A stretch of DNA of 10,977 nucleotides, taken from the NCBI GenBank assembly GCA_002104895.1, contig MCFG01000423.1, forward strand, positions 45,001 to 55,977. The letters are read 5' to 3'. Shown piece after piece: positions 1-8,115 of this stretch. The notes below the pieces were generated by a model. That model was not told where the DNA came from. It was given only the letters and a program-made list of their open reading frames with translations, and searched no databases. How positions within the stretch are numbered: position 1 is the stretch's first letter; every line of letters begins with the position of its first letter. The DNA comes from Anaeromyces robustus (taxonomy: Eukaryota; Neocallimastigomycota; Neocallimastigomycetes; Neocallimastigales; Neocallimastigaceae). The position numbers were made by a program, and so were the translations under genes.

Positions 1-77
1 CAATGACTTATAAAGTCACTTTCATCTACAAGATAATGAATAATAATAAAAATAATAATAAATTAAATAATTATTAG
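1..77 (+). CDS. Possible C-terminal end of a gene entering from the left edge
   Basis: The reading frame beginning at base 3 is open to the window edge and ends at TAG 75-77. Its first ten codons include GTC, TTC, ATC, TAC and AAG (peptide TYKVTFIYKI). Such C-ending codons are rare in the surrounding DNA and resemble the favoured codons of well-expressed anaerobic-fungal genes. The last dozen codons are AAT/AAA-rich (Asn/Lys tail) and may simply be read-out into low-complexity sequence. The ATG at 3-5 is probably internal. No family is recognisable from so short a stretch. An alternative is a minus-strand exon beginning after the acceptor-like TTGTAG, read as ESDFISH. The plus-strand reading is preferred on codon use alone. 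Confidence 0.35.
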   Translation, partial: MTYKVTFIYKIMNNNKNNNKLNNY

Positions 78-84
78 TAAAAAT

Positions 85-120
85 TTATATATATATATAT
101 TTATATATGTATATATATAT
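85..120. repeat. (TA)n tract, imperfect
   Basis: Alternating TA/AT sequence is interrupted by TTT and a single G. It is a simple repeat of the kind scattered through this intergenic DNA. Confidence 0.7.
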
Positions 121-717
121 TTTTTATTTTTGTCTAATATATATTAATTTTATTTATATCTAAAATATACCTATTATAAAGATGATTTATATACAATATT
201 AATATTAATTATAATAATATTAAATTATTAATTAATGAAAATTAATAATGAAGAAAAAAAAAAGTTTAGGAAAATTTACAGTCCTTTTATATTCAAAATA
301 GTTGTAATAAAAATTCATGACATATATTATATATAAAAAGTTATTTTATTATTTTTTAAAAATTTATCCATATGAAATATGAAATATTTAATAATCATTT
401 TTATTATTATTCTTAATTAAAAAAATATATTTCCATATTTTTTAATGTTATTTTTATTATCTATACATTAAGTTTGTAATATTATAAAATAAAAAAAATT
501 ATTTATATTAATCTAATATATTCTATTAAATAAAAATCTTTTTTTTTAATATTGTATTTCGCATTTTTTCTAATTAATAAATTAAATATCTATTTTTTAA
601 TATTTAATTAATTTTTTTAATAATTTTTAACAAAAATAAAAATAACTTTAAATATTAATAAAATTATTCTTTATAATTTTTTTTTTAATTAATATTAAAT
701 TTATTAATAAAAAGTAT

Positions 718-790
718 AAAAAAATTAAAAAAAAAAAAAAAATAAAAAAAAAAGAAAAAAGAAAAAAGAATATAAAGAAAAAAGAAATAT
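718..790. repeat. Poly-purine A-rich tract with GAAAAAA units
   Basis: This stretch is nearly all A, with an early TT, an A16 run, and then recurring GAAAAAA spacings (about four). It is low complexity and no gene is supported. Confidence 0.6.
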
Positions 791-1354
791 AATTACATTT
801 TTAATATATCAAAGCAAAAATATTGACATTTGACATAATTAATATAATTATCATACAAATTCTAATTCTGATTAGAAATTCTAATTAATACTAATATTAA
901 ATAAAATAAAAAGCGATATATATGTTAATATAACAATATATAATAATATAATAATAATATATAATATAATTTTATAATAAATTGAATTTTTTGTAGTGAA
1001 TAATAGTTTTTTTTATTATTCTTAATTAAATATTAAAAATATATTATAAATAAAATAAATATAATAAATACAATAAATATAATAAATATTTTCATATATA
1101 ATATTTTATTCATCAATAATAAGTTGAATTAGGTTACTTTTAATTTTTTATTTTACGAATTTTACCCAATTACTGTTTTTTCCAATGTAACATTTTAATT
1201 TATTTAATTAAATTTGGTAGGTAAATAAAATAACAATTTAAATTTATTATCATAAATTTTTTAATAAAATATTTTATTAGATTTTATATTAAATATCGTG
1301 AAAATATTATTAATTAAAGTTTAAAAAAAATGATTTAAACTATTATAATCTATT

Positions 1355-1454
1355 ATAATGTTAATAAATTATTAAATTAATGAATTGAATAAATTATATA
1401 TAATATTATATATAATTTATTCAATTCATTAATTTAATAATTTATTAACATTAT
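1355..1454. repeat. Perfect 100-bp palindrome without spacer
   Basis: Bases 1355-1404 are the exact reverse complement of 1405-1454, checked outward base by base from the centre (TAAT|ATTA). The arms are 50 bp and there is no loop. The arms are AT-rich but not simple sequence: they include ATGTTAATAAATTATTAAA and GAATTGAATAAA. The symmetry breaks at 1354/1455. It could extrude as a cruciform, or fold as a long hairpin if transcribed. It could be a fold-back element, a scar of template switching during replication, or an assembly artefact. Confidence 0.9.
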
Positions 1455-1603
1455 TATTAGTATTTCTTCTTTCAATTCATTATTAAATTAATGAATTGAA
1501 AGAAGAAATAGAAATTAAATCGAAAACCAAGATTAAAAATGAATTAAACCAAATATTTATACGTGGGCAATATATTAAATCCGAAGAAATACTAATAATA
1601 ATG
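1449..1603. repeat. Outer 21-bp inverted repeat of a fold-back cluster
   Basis: Bases 1449-1469 (CATTATTATTAGTATTTCTT and one more base) match the reverse complement of 1583-1603 exactly. This pair encloses the 1462-1509 stem-loop and overlaps the right end of the 100-bp palindrome. The 70 bases between the inner stem and the right arm are somewhat richer in C and G than the surroundings. Nested inverted repeats of this kind resemble a non-autonomous fold-back or MITE-like element. I found no transposase and could not define target-site duplications. Confidence 0.7.
1462..1509. repeat. 21-bp stem-loop next to the palindrome
   Basis: Bases 1462-1482 and 1489-1509 are perfect inverted copies (ATTTCTTCTTTCAATTCAT on the left arm) around a 6-base loop. 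Part of the arm (TTCAATTCATTA) also occurs in the adjacent 100-bp palindrome, so the two structures share ancestry. Confidence 0.85.
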
Positions 1604-1679
1604 AAATAAATGAAATAAAAATGATTACATATATTTAAATATATAAATCTATATTAAATTCAATATAAAGTTTAGGAAA

Positions 1680-1721
<42 letters not shown>

Positions 1722-1726
1722 AAAAG
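1680..1726. repeat. Adjacent T12 and A23 homopolymers
   Basis: Twelve T are followed directly by 23 A, one G, ten A and a G. The T/A block can self-pair. Run lengths in such tracts are prone to sequencing error. Confidence 0.8.
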
Positions 1727-2043
1727 TTTTAAATCTAAATATAAAAATGATACATTTTAATATATTATTTCTTATAGGGAAAATTTTTTTTTTGTTTTAA
1801 GTTTTTTTTTTACTTTACTTTTTTAGTATATTCTTTTTACATTTTTAGTATGTTTTTGTTTTCAATATTTAAATAATGACTAATAAATCATCATTTAAAC
1901 AACTTTCTTTATTAAGAAGTTGGTTTAAATATAACTTATAAAATATATAATTATTATAATTATATATTATAATAATTCATTATATAATTCATTGTATTAT
2001 ACTTTTTTTAATAAATAATATTTAAAATAATTATAAAAAATTA

Positions 2044-2126
2044 TTTTATGTTTCCATTTTATATTAATTAATAATATAAATTATTATTAATTTTTTTTAT
2101 GTGCTTCCATTGTATATTAATTAATT
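2044..2126. repeat. Imperfect direct repeat, about 30 bp
   Basis: Copies at about 2044-2072 and 2096-2126 share TTTTATG, TTCCATT and TATATTAATTAAT. They differ by a 2-base indel and one substitution. No function is evident. Confidence 0.6.
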
Positions 2127-3465
2127 AATTAATATGACATATTTAATAATAAGATAATAGAATTTAAATATATAATAAATCGGAAGAATTCATTGTATAT
2201 AATCTATAATAGGAAAAATAAAACATGAAACATAAAAAATACAAAAATGATATAAAAAAATAATATTAAAAAAAAAGATTTAAATAAAAAATAATAATAA
2301 AAAAGATTTTACTATTGAATATTTTAATTAATATATATAAATTAAAAAATTATTGTAAAATAGAAAAACGTGAAGATTCTTTATTTTATATTTTGTTTAT
2401 TTTTTTATTGCAATTTATTTTTTATAATTTGTATCATTATATTATTTATATATATTAATTATTATTTAGAATATATTAATAATTTATATTATTATTGTTT
2501 CAACATTTTATTATATATGACTTTTATATTATTATTAATTTATAATAATTTTTTTTATTTAAGTTTATAAAAAAAAAATTAATAAAATATAATAAAAAAA
2601 AAATTAATAATTTGTTATAAATTATTAATATATTTTTATTAATTATTATAATTATTACTATTTCTAATCAATATTATATATTATAATTAATAGGATTAAA
2701 ATTTTAATAATATTTATAATATTAAAAATTTAATTAGTATGTTAAAAGTTTTAATAATATATAATTACAATTAATATTCTTGGTAAATTAAAAGACATTT
2801 ATTTATTATTTTTAGTTAAAAACAAAAAGAATAACATAAAACAAAAAGGATTCAATTTTATTTGGGTTATTATTTAAATAAAATTACTTTGCTTATCAAA
2901 TTAATATAATTTTATATTAACAATTTTAAGTTTTTATTAATTAAATATTATGTATTGTTGATTTAAAAAACAATTTTTATTTAATTATTACTTCTATTAA
3001 ATCTATACTAAACTTAGAGTTCTAATATTATTAAACTAATACAGATACTAATCCTATTCGATTTTATTATTATTTTTTATTTATTATTTATTATTATTAA
3101 TATTTATTGTTACATTTCATTTATATTTTATATTTTAAATAATAATTATTTTAATTAATTAATAATAAAATAATAATAAACATTTATTATATTATTTTAT
3201 TATAATGATTATTTAAATTCAAAATCAATCAATAAATAAATAATTATAATTATAAAGTAATATTTTCATTTATTTAATAATTAAATTGCTATCTAAGAAA
3301 TAAATATATAAATATTATATTTGTTAATATAATAAATATACTACAAACTATTTTGTATATGATAATGATTTACATAGAAATATAAATACAAAAATATCTT
3401 TTTTTCTTTTTCTCAATATAAAATAAAATTTGAAATTCTGAAAATTAATATAATTTTGATATTTC

Positions 3466-3490
3466 TTTTTGAAAATCAAAAAATCATACT
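3466..3490. repeat. 25-bp dispersed direct repeat, copy 1
   Basis: The sequence TTTTTGAAAATCAAAAAATC plus ATACT is identical to 4179-4203. It is more complex than the surrounding simple sequence, so chance identity is less likely. Confidence 0.7.
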
Positions 3491-4178
3491 ATTAGAAATA
3501 TTTACATTTACATATATAAGGATATATAATATATAATATATAGTATATAATATATAATATATTAGCTTATTATTAATTTAAATATTAATCCAAGTATTAG
3601 CAGTATAATGAATATATAATTGTAATATATTAAATATGCTTTTATAATGAATAGTTATAATTTATTGAACTAAATTTTAACTATAATGGCACTAAAGAAT
3701 AGAATATAAATTTTTATTCTATTTTTTTTTTTTTTTTTTTTTTACAAATGCAAGAAAGCCTTGGTTATAAAGTTTTTAATATTTAAAATTTATAATATTT
3801 AAAATTTATTAATAATATGAAATATTGTAAAGATTATGAAGTAATATAAAATATTGAAAAATATGAAATAATAATTTAAATTAAAATATTGTATAAAAAT
3901 ATAAAAATATGATAATTATAAAATATATATAATAATATGAATTAAATAAATAATATTATAAAATATTTATAACTTTTATATAAGTTCAATTATTCAATAT
4001 AAAATAAATATATGTCGTAACATAAATAATAATCAATATTTTATAATTTATGATAATTTTTTTACAGTTTATTTCCTTTTAACAATTATGGTGTTATCTC
4101 AGTTTCAGTAAAAACTGATTTTCAAATTTTGTTATTATTAATTGAAACATAATTTTTTTTAAATGAAATGAAACAAAT
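3491..4178. other. Gene-free AT-rich stretch with T22 run
   Basis: It contains a T22 homopolymer at 3722-3743, short tandem copies of AATATTTAAAATTTAT near 3780-3810, and a small hairpin around CAGTTTCAGTAAAAACTG near 4100-4120. No coding region or RNA gene is supported. Confidence 0.6.
3512..3562. repeat. ATATATAAT minisatellite-like tract
   Basis: Recurring ATATATAAT units are interrupted by GG at about 3521 and one G at about 3543. It is low-complexity intergenic sequence. Confidence 0.65.
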
Positions 4179-4203
4179 TTTTTGAAAATCAAAAAATCAT
4201 ACT
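4179..4203. repeat. 25-bp dispersed direct repeat, copy 2
   Basis: This copy is identical to 3466-3490, about 0.7 kb away in the same orientation. The flanking sequence diverges immediately on both sides. Confidence 0.7.
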
Positions 4204-4261
4204 TATTTTATATCAAGAAATTTATATATATATATATAAATAAATATTATTTAAATAAAAC

Positions 4262-4354
4262 ATGAACGGTCTAAAAAACTATGTAAACATGGAAAATAAT
4301 ATAAAAAAAAAAAACAGAAAAAAAAACAGAAAAAAAAAAAAAAACAGAATTTAG
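4262..4354 (+). other. 30-codon Lys/Asn/Arg-rich small ORF over an A-rich repeat
   Basis: An ATG at 4262 opens a 30-codon frame to TAG 4352-4354. The first 13 residues (MNGLKNYVNMENN) use mixed codons. The rest is made of AAA/AAC/AGA codons from an AAAAAACAG-type repeat at 4304-4348, giving KKKNRKKNR-like sequence. A purine-only repeat cannot create stops in this frame without a T, so its openness means little. It is recorded because the first part is unusually GC-containing for the neighbourhood. It is most likely not a gene. Confidence 0.15.
4304..4348. repeat. (A)nCAG tandem repeat
   Basis: Three A-runs each end in CAG (at 4315-4317, 4327-4329 and 4345-4347). This is a short, variable-length purine-rich repeat. 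Confidence 0.7.
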
Positions 4355-4801
4355 AATTATATATATAATAATAATAATAAATTATTGTAACATAAGCAAT
4401 TCCATTTTATTGGTTTTATTTTTCAATATTTTCAATATTTAAAAGACTAGAAATGTCAAAATTATATTATTTAAAAATTTGAGTTTTTATTTTAGACAGA
4501 TATTAAATTATTAAATTAAATAAACTATTTTAAACTCATATAGTTTTACTTGTTAATATTTTTTATCAATATATATATATATTATACATATAAATTGAAA
4601 ACATAATTATCTATATAGAATGATGTTATAATATTAAAAAAAATTTTTTTTATTTTCATGGAGATATAAAAGAAAAATATATAATTTTATTAACAATGAA
4701 ATTTATTTATGTATAGTAAATCAAAAATAAATTTAGAAGCTATGAAAAATTTATTTTTATTAAGTATTTTTAAATATTAAGTATTTTTAAAACTATTTTA
4801 G

Positions 4802-4897
4802 AAATTTTTAAGAGACCTACAAAGTACACCTTGTTTTGTATTTGAATGTAATAAAAATGGAAAATTTCAAACAATTATAAGATGTATTCATATGTAA
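4802..4897 (+). pseudogene. Weak coding-like patch, possible exon or gene relic
   Basis: After TTTTAG at 4796-4801, which resembles a 3' splice acceptor, a frame runs 31 codons to TAA 4895-4897. The peptide contains RDLQSTPCFVFECNKNGK and then FQTIIRC. Three cysteines, mixed residues and fewer AT-only codons set it apart from its surroundings. I could not connect it to an upstream exon. Just upstream, 4711-4779 encodes a short open stretch (MYSKSKINLEAMKNLFLL) in another frame. No family is recognised. It could be a decayed gene fragment, the last exon of an unseen gene, or chance. Confidence 0.25.
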
Positions 4898-6610
4898 GCA
4901 ATGATATAATAATACTAAAATAAATAATTTTTTTACATAGATAGAGATACATTTACATTAATGGATACATTATAAAGAGTATGTAATGAATAAAGTTATA
5001 TATATTATTAATGATAATAATATTAAGGGGTTATAGAACATCTATATATATTTACAAATTATTATAATTTATTATATTGTATATTTATATATTGTGTATT
5101 TTATGTTGTATATATATATGGTCATATATATTTATTGTATAACATTGTTTACTATTTGTATTTCTTTATTATGAGTAAAAATATTTTATTATTTATTATT
5201 TATCATGTTTTTTTTGTGCTATTTTGTATATATTTTCAATAACTGGTTGATGTCATATATTTTGTATAAAATAATCTGAGTACTAAGTATTAAATAATAT
5301 ATTAATATTGTTTTTTTCGTTTGTAATTTTTTACATGTACTTTAAATATATAATTAAAATATTTTATTAAAAATTTAAAAGTAAACATATGAATATTAAT
5401 TATAAAAAAAAATAAATTCATTTGTTATTATATAATTTGCATAATTAATATATTTTAATTATAATTAACAAAATTGTTAAATATATAAATAAAAAAAAAA
5501 TAAAAAAAGGATTTTTTTGTTTATTCACACAATTATAAAATCATTTTCCAAGTTTTTATTTCATATATTTTATTTTTTTTATTGCTTTTATTTATTTATA
5601 TATTTTTTTTTATTATATTCAGATATTTTTTTTTTTAATTTTTTGCTTTATTTTATCTTATTTTATTTTATTTTTTAAATTTTTGTTTTATTTTTTTTAT
5701 TTTGTTATCTTCAAATATTATTTATTATAAATATTGAAATATTAGTATATTTTATTATTTTTTGTTATTTATTTTAATATTAGCAATTTTCAAAAAATAA
5801 AATTTTTTTCCTTTATCTCTTGTTCAGTTTAATTTTTTTTTTTTTTTTTTCATTGGAAATAGATGAATTAGTTAAAATTTATTAGTAATATTAATATTCT
5901 TTTTTTATTTTAAGAAGTGTCAATATACAAAATATTTTATAACAACTATAATGAATATTTTGAATTATAAATTTACTAATAATAAATTTATATTTTAAAT
6001 AATTTGGACTAAGAAACAAAATTTTGAATAAGTAATTATAAAATTAAGGTAAATAAAAGGATAAATATTAGTATTAATTTTCTATATATAAATCATATTA
6101 GAAAAAAAAAAAGACTTTAATTAAATAATTAAATTTTTTTAAAAAAAAAAAAACTTCAAAATATTTATTATATTATGAATAAAAAAAAAAAGACGCATTA
6201 AATAGTTAAAATACGTAGTAAACTTTTTATAGTAAATTTTACTTTTTACTTTTACTTTTACTTTTATTTTTATTTTTTATTTTTTCATTTTTTTTTATTT
6301 TATTTTTTCATTTTTTTTTATTTTATTTTTTCATTTTTTTTATAATAATTATAATAATTTTTTTTCTATCTATACTATTTGTTGATTTTTATTCTAAACT
6401 ATTTGTTTAGTTAGAAAATAACAGTATAATAAATGTATGTTCAATTGATTTTCCATAAAATATATATTATTACTAAATTGATTATAATAATTTAATTTAA
6501 TATTCTATTTTTAATTCTAAAAATAATTTTTTTTTTCAGTACCTCATAAAACTAATGCATATAATCCATTTAATTATTAATTTATATATAAATTAACATT
6601 AATTTTTACT
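4898..6610. other. Gene-free stretch, T-rich on the plus strand
   Basis: No gene is supported. From roughly 5500 to 5900 and again from 6236 to 6341 the plus strand is strongly T-rich with A-poor runs, unlike the balanced A/T composition before 5000. It includes poly(T) at about 5832-5850 and the 23-bp repeats described separately. The right end is the 3' flank of the minus-strand gene. Confidence 0.6.
6237..6341. repeat. Pyrimidine-rich tandem repeats (TTTTAC units, then 23-bp units)
   Basis: The tract starts with TTTTAC/TTTTTAC units (about 6237-6265). Three copies follow of a 23-bp unit of the form TTTTTTCATTTTTTTTATTT plus TAT. Their single C bases lie at 6286, 6309 and 6332, an exact 23-base spacing. 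It lies about 280 bp beyond the stop of the minus-strand gene. Confidence 0.75.
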
Positions 6611-6616
6611 TTTATT
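6611..6616 (-). promoter_or_regulatory. Possible poly(A) signal overlapping the stop codon
   Basis: On the minus strand the gene ends TCATAATAAAAG, so an AATAAA hexamer overlaps the TAA stop (6615-6617). Such hexamers arise easily by chance in this composition. Confidence 0.25.
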
Positions 6617-6887
6617 ATGATCTAGTTGCTTCCTCATAGGTTGGCAAATGAGGATTATCATTTACATTATTATTAATTACTTTATTATTAGTAATTGTAT
6701 TTTCAGGAAGTTCATCATCATTATTGTTATTATTGTTATTATTGTTATTATTATTATTATTGTAAGAATTATAAGTATTATTATAATTAGAATTATAGTA
6801 GTTATTATAATTATCATTAATATTAGATTGGTTTTGTTTTATTTTTGTTATGAAAATAACAATAATAACAATTATAATTGTTATCAT
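6615..6887 (-). CDS. C-terminal half of the Asn-rich membrane protein: membrane helix, poly-Asn tail, LPTY motif
   Basis: This 90-codon frame continues the minus-strand gene that starts at 7426, but in a different phase. The ATG at 6887 is probably internal. The same frame reads upstream as VITMITIIIVIIVIFIT, which together with the YYFF at the end of the upstream frame makes one hydrophobic membrane helix followed by KIK, a stop-transfer pattern. Residues 18-42 are Asn/Tyr-rich, and residues 43-56 are an unbroken run of 14 Asn. DDELP follows, and near the end HLPTYEEATRS (LPTY at 81-84). LPxY followed by acidic residues fits the PY-type motif bound by WW domains of Nedd4/Rsp5 ubiquitin ligases. 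That functional reading is inference. The tail would be cytosolic if the protein is type I. It resembles the relic at 8432-8685 (membrane helix, Asn run, ELP). Confidence 0.6.
   Translation of the reverse strand: MITIIIVIIVIFITKIKQNQSNINDNYNNYYNSNYNNTYNSYNNNNNNNNNNNNNNDDELPENTITNNKVINNNVNDNPHLPTYEEATRS
6720..6762 (-). repeat. AAT/AAC trinucleotide repeat encoding poly-Asn
   Basis: On the minus strand this is AAT codons interrupted by AAC, in places at regular 9-base spacing (AATAATAAC units). It encodes the 14-residue Asn run of the membrane protein. Repeat-length variation here would change the length of the cytosolic linker without breaking the frame. Confidence 0.8.
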
Positions 6888-6892
6888 TGTTA

Positions 6893-7426
6893 TTACGAAA
6901 AAAAATAATATATATAGGTTTTAGTATTACGTTCTTTATTACAATTTATTTCAATTGAATCTAAATTGAAATAAGTTTTATCCGCAATAGAGCATGATAA
7001 CTCGTATTTAGGATTACTTTCTTTACATATTACTGTTTGAGGAGGAAGATCTTTAAGTTCTTCGTATATTGTTGCATTTTTTGGTATTTTATTATTATTA
7101 ATAAATGCCATCTGACATTCTACATATGTTAAAAAATTTTCATCAGAAGAAGAATAACTCGATCCAATAGGCAAACAATCAATATTAACATATTTTCTTA
7201 TTTCATTACAATTTTTTTTTGTTTCATAATTCTTAGCATTAGTACTAAGGATTATATCTGATTGAGCCGTTACATTGCCTTCTAATACTGTCATTAAGTT
7301 AGTTACGCTATCAGAAGAATCAATGACGTTCGTTACATTGGCTTCAGCTTCTTTCACACTGTTGGTTACGCCATCAGAAAAACCAATGACGTTTTGAATG
7401 AATAATAATAGAATTAAAAGTTGCAT
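6893..7426 (-). CDS. N-terminal part of a type I membrane protein: signal peptide and six-cysteine ectodomain (frameshifted at its 3' end)
   Basis: This 177-codon frame is the clearest coding region here, with mixed codons and a visibly higher GC content than its flanks. It begins with a typical signal peptide (MQLLILLLFIQNVIG). Residues 12-53 are two 21-residue repeats, each starting NVI, containing SD-x-VTN and ending NVT. The rest is an ectodomain with six cysteines (73, 84, 104, 134, 145, 162), which could form three disulfides, and sequons at N30, N51 and N117. The frame ends YIYYFFS-stop just as a hydrophobic helix begins. The helix and cytosolic tail continue in another phase (6615-6887). 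The break lies in an 8-base T run (minus strand; 6898-6905), so a length error or real indel in that run is the likely cause. I do not recognise the family. The architecture suits a surface protein of an anaerobic fungus. The start is supported by the signal peptide and by A at -3. Confidence 0.75.
   Translation of the reverse strand: MQLLILLLFIQNVIGFSDGVTNSVKEAEANVTNVIDSSDSVTNLMTVLEGNVTAQSDIILSTNAKNYETKKNCNEIRKYVNIDCLPIGSSYSSSDENFLTYVECQMAFINNNKIPKNATIYEELKDLPPQTVICKESNPKYELSCSIADKTYFNLDSIEINCNKERNTKTYIYYFFS
7268..7393 (-). repeat. In-frame 63-bp duplication (two 21-residue units)
   Basis: Bases 7331-7393 and 7268-7330 encode consecutive 21-residue units. At DNA level a 33-bp block (7362-7394 versus 7299-7331) differs at only a few positions, sharing GTTACGC, ATCAGAA and CAATGACGTT. 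The first unit begins within the predicted signal peptide, so the duplication boundary straddles the cleavage region. Confidence 0.8.
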
Positions 7427-7604
7427 TTGTTATATAATTAATATATTATTTAATTATTTATATATTTATTTATAGTATTTAGTTATTTAATTTGCTATTT
7501 ATTTAAATTATTTTATAAAATTATTTATTTGTTTCTTTTATTATTTTTAATAGTTTTATTCAAACTTTTTTTTGTTTTATTATGACAAAAATTATTTACT
7601 TTCG

Positions 7605-7630
7605 TTTTTTTTTTTTTTTTTTTTTTTTTT
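7605..7630. promoter_or_regulatory. Poly(dA:dT) tract (T26) upstream of the minus-strand gene
   Basis: A run of 26 T lies about 180 bp upstream of the ATG at 7426. Long poly(dA:dT) tracts in fungal promoters are known to exclude nucleosomes. Similar runs occur elsewhere in this window away from genes, so a promoter role is only a suggestion. Confidence 0.3.
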
Positions 7631-7713
7631 CAAAATTTAAAAATTTTTTTCTAGAAATAAATTCTTTTATAAATATAATAATATATTTATAAAAAATAAA
7701 ATTTAAACTAATA

Positions 7714-7801
7714 CTATAAAAATAGTTAAATTATTTTTTTTTTAATTAATTAACAGCCTATAAAAATAGTTAATTATTTTTTTTTTTAATTAATTAACTG
7801 C
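7714..7801. repeat. 44-bp tandem duplication
   Basis: Two adjacent 44-base copies (7714-7757 and 7758-7801) share CTATAAAAATAGTTA, a T run, AATTAATTAAC and a closing GC. They differ by run-length changes and A/T at the third base from the end. This is a recent-looking tandem duplication in the 5' flank of the minus-strand gene. Confidence 0.85.
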
Positions 7802-8115
7802 CTTCAAAATATAAATTAATGCTTTAAAAAAATTCTATAAATAATATAATAATATTAAAATTTTTAAAAAACTTTGACAAAAAAAAAAAAAAAAAAAAAT
7901 TTTTTTAGCCTAAATTATTAATAAATAATTAATAATAATAATAATAATAGTAAAAAATAATATTTAATATAAAGATTTTTTACTTCTTGTTTAAAAAAAA
8001 TAAAGATTCAATTCATCATTAAATGTGAATATAAATATTATATATAATATTGCATTTATTAAAATAAAATTAATTGTTATTATACATTATTTTAATAATC
8101 ATAAGATGATGATTA

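Larger units (their letters stand above)
78..1354. other. Gene-free AT desert
   Basis: No frame shows coding character here: stops occur every few codons and G or C bases are isolated. It contains TA-dinucleotide tracts at 85-120 and an A-rich tract with G interruptions at 718-790. I see no RNA gene, splice-site pair or protein remnant. Confidence 0.7.
1604..3465. other. Gene-free AT-rich stretch
   Basis: No coding region is supported. It holds a T12/A23/A10 homopolymer block at 1680-1725, an imperfect hairpin at 1894-1929, and an imperfect 30-bp direct repeat at 2044-2126. A 66-codon open stretch at 2370-2570 begins with GTG. It consists almost entirely of F, I, L, Y and N codons, as expected by chance in such AT-rich DNA. 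Confidence 0.65.

Noticed and set aside
1355-1603. Complete transposon
   Set aside because: There is no transposase frame, and the inverted repeats are nested rather than terminal with flanking duplications. Only a fold-back cluster can be claimed.
2370-2570. 66-codon open frame on the plus strand
   Set aside because: It starts with GTG, is made almost only of AT codons (F, I, L, Y, N), has no domain or signal architecture, and sits in a homogeneous AT desert. An open frame of this size is easily produced by chance there.
4262-4354. Functional Lys/Arg-rich small protein
   Set aside because: Most of the frame is an A-run/CAG repeat that cannot contain stops in this phase. Only about 13 codons are non-repetitive, which is too little to support a gene. 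It is kept in the list only as a low-confidence note.
6888-6900. Intron joining the two halves of the minus-strand gene
   Set aside because: No suitable GT...AG pair spans the break. The two frames meet within a few bases at an 8-T run and together give one continuous membrane helix, so an indel explains it more simply.
6648-6908. 86-codon Ile-rich frame on the plus strand
   Set aside because: It is antisense to the membrane-helix and poly-Asn region of the minus-strand gene. Its Ile/Val runs are the complement of AAT/AAC codons and it has no independent support.
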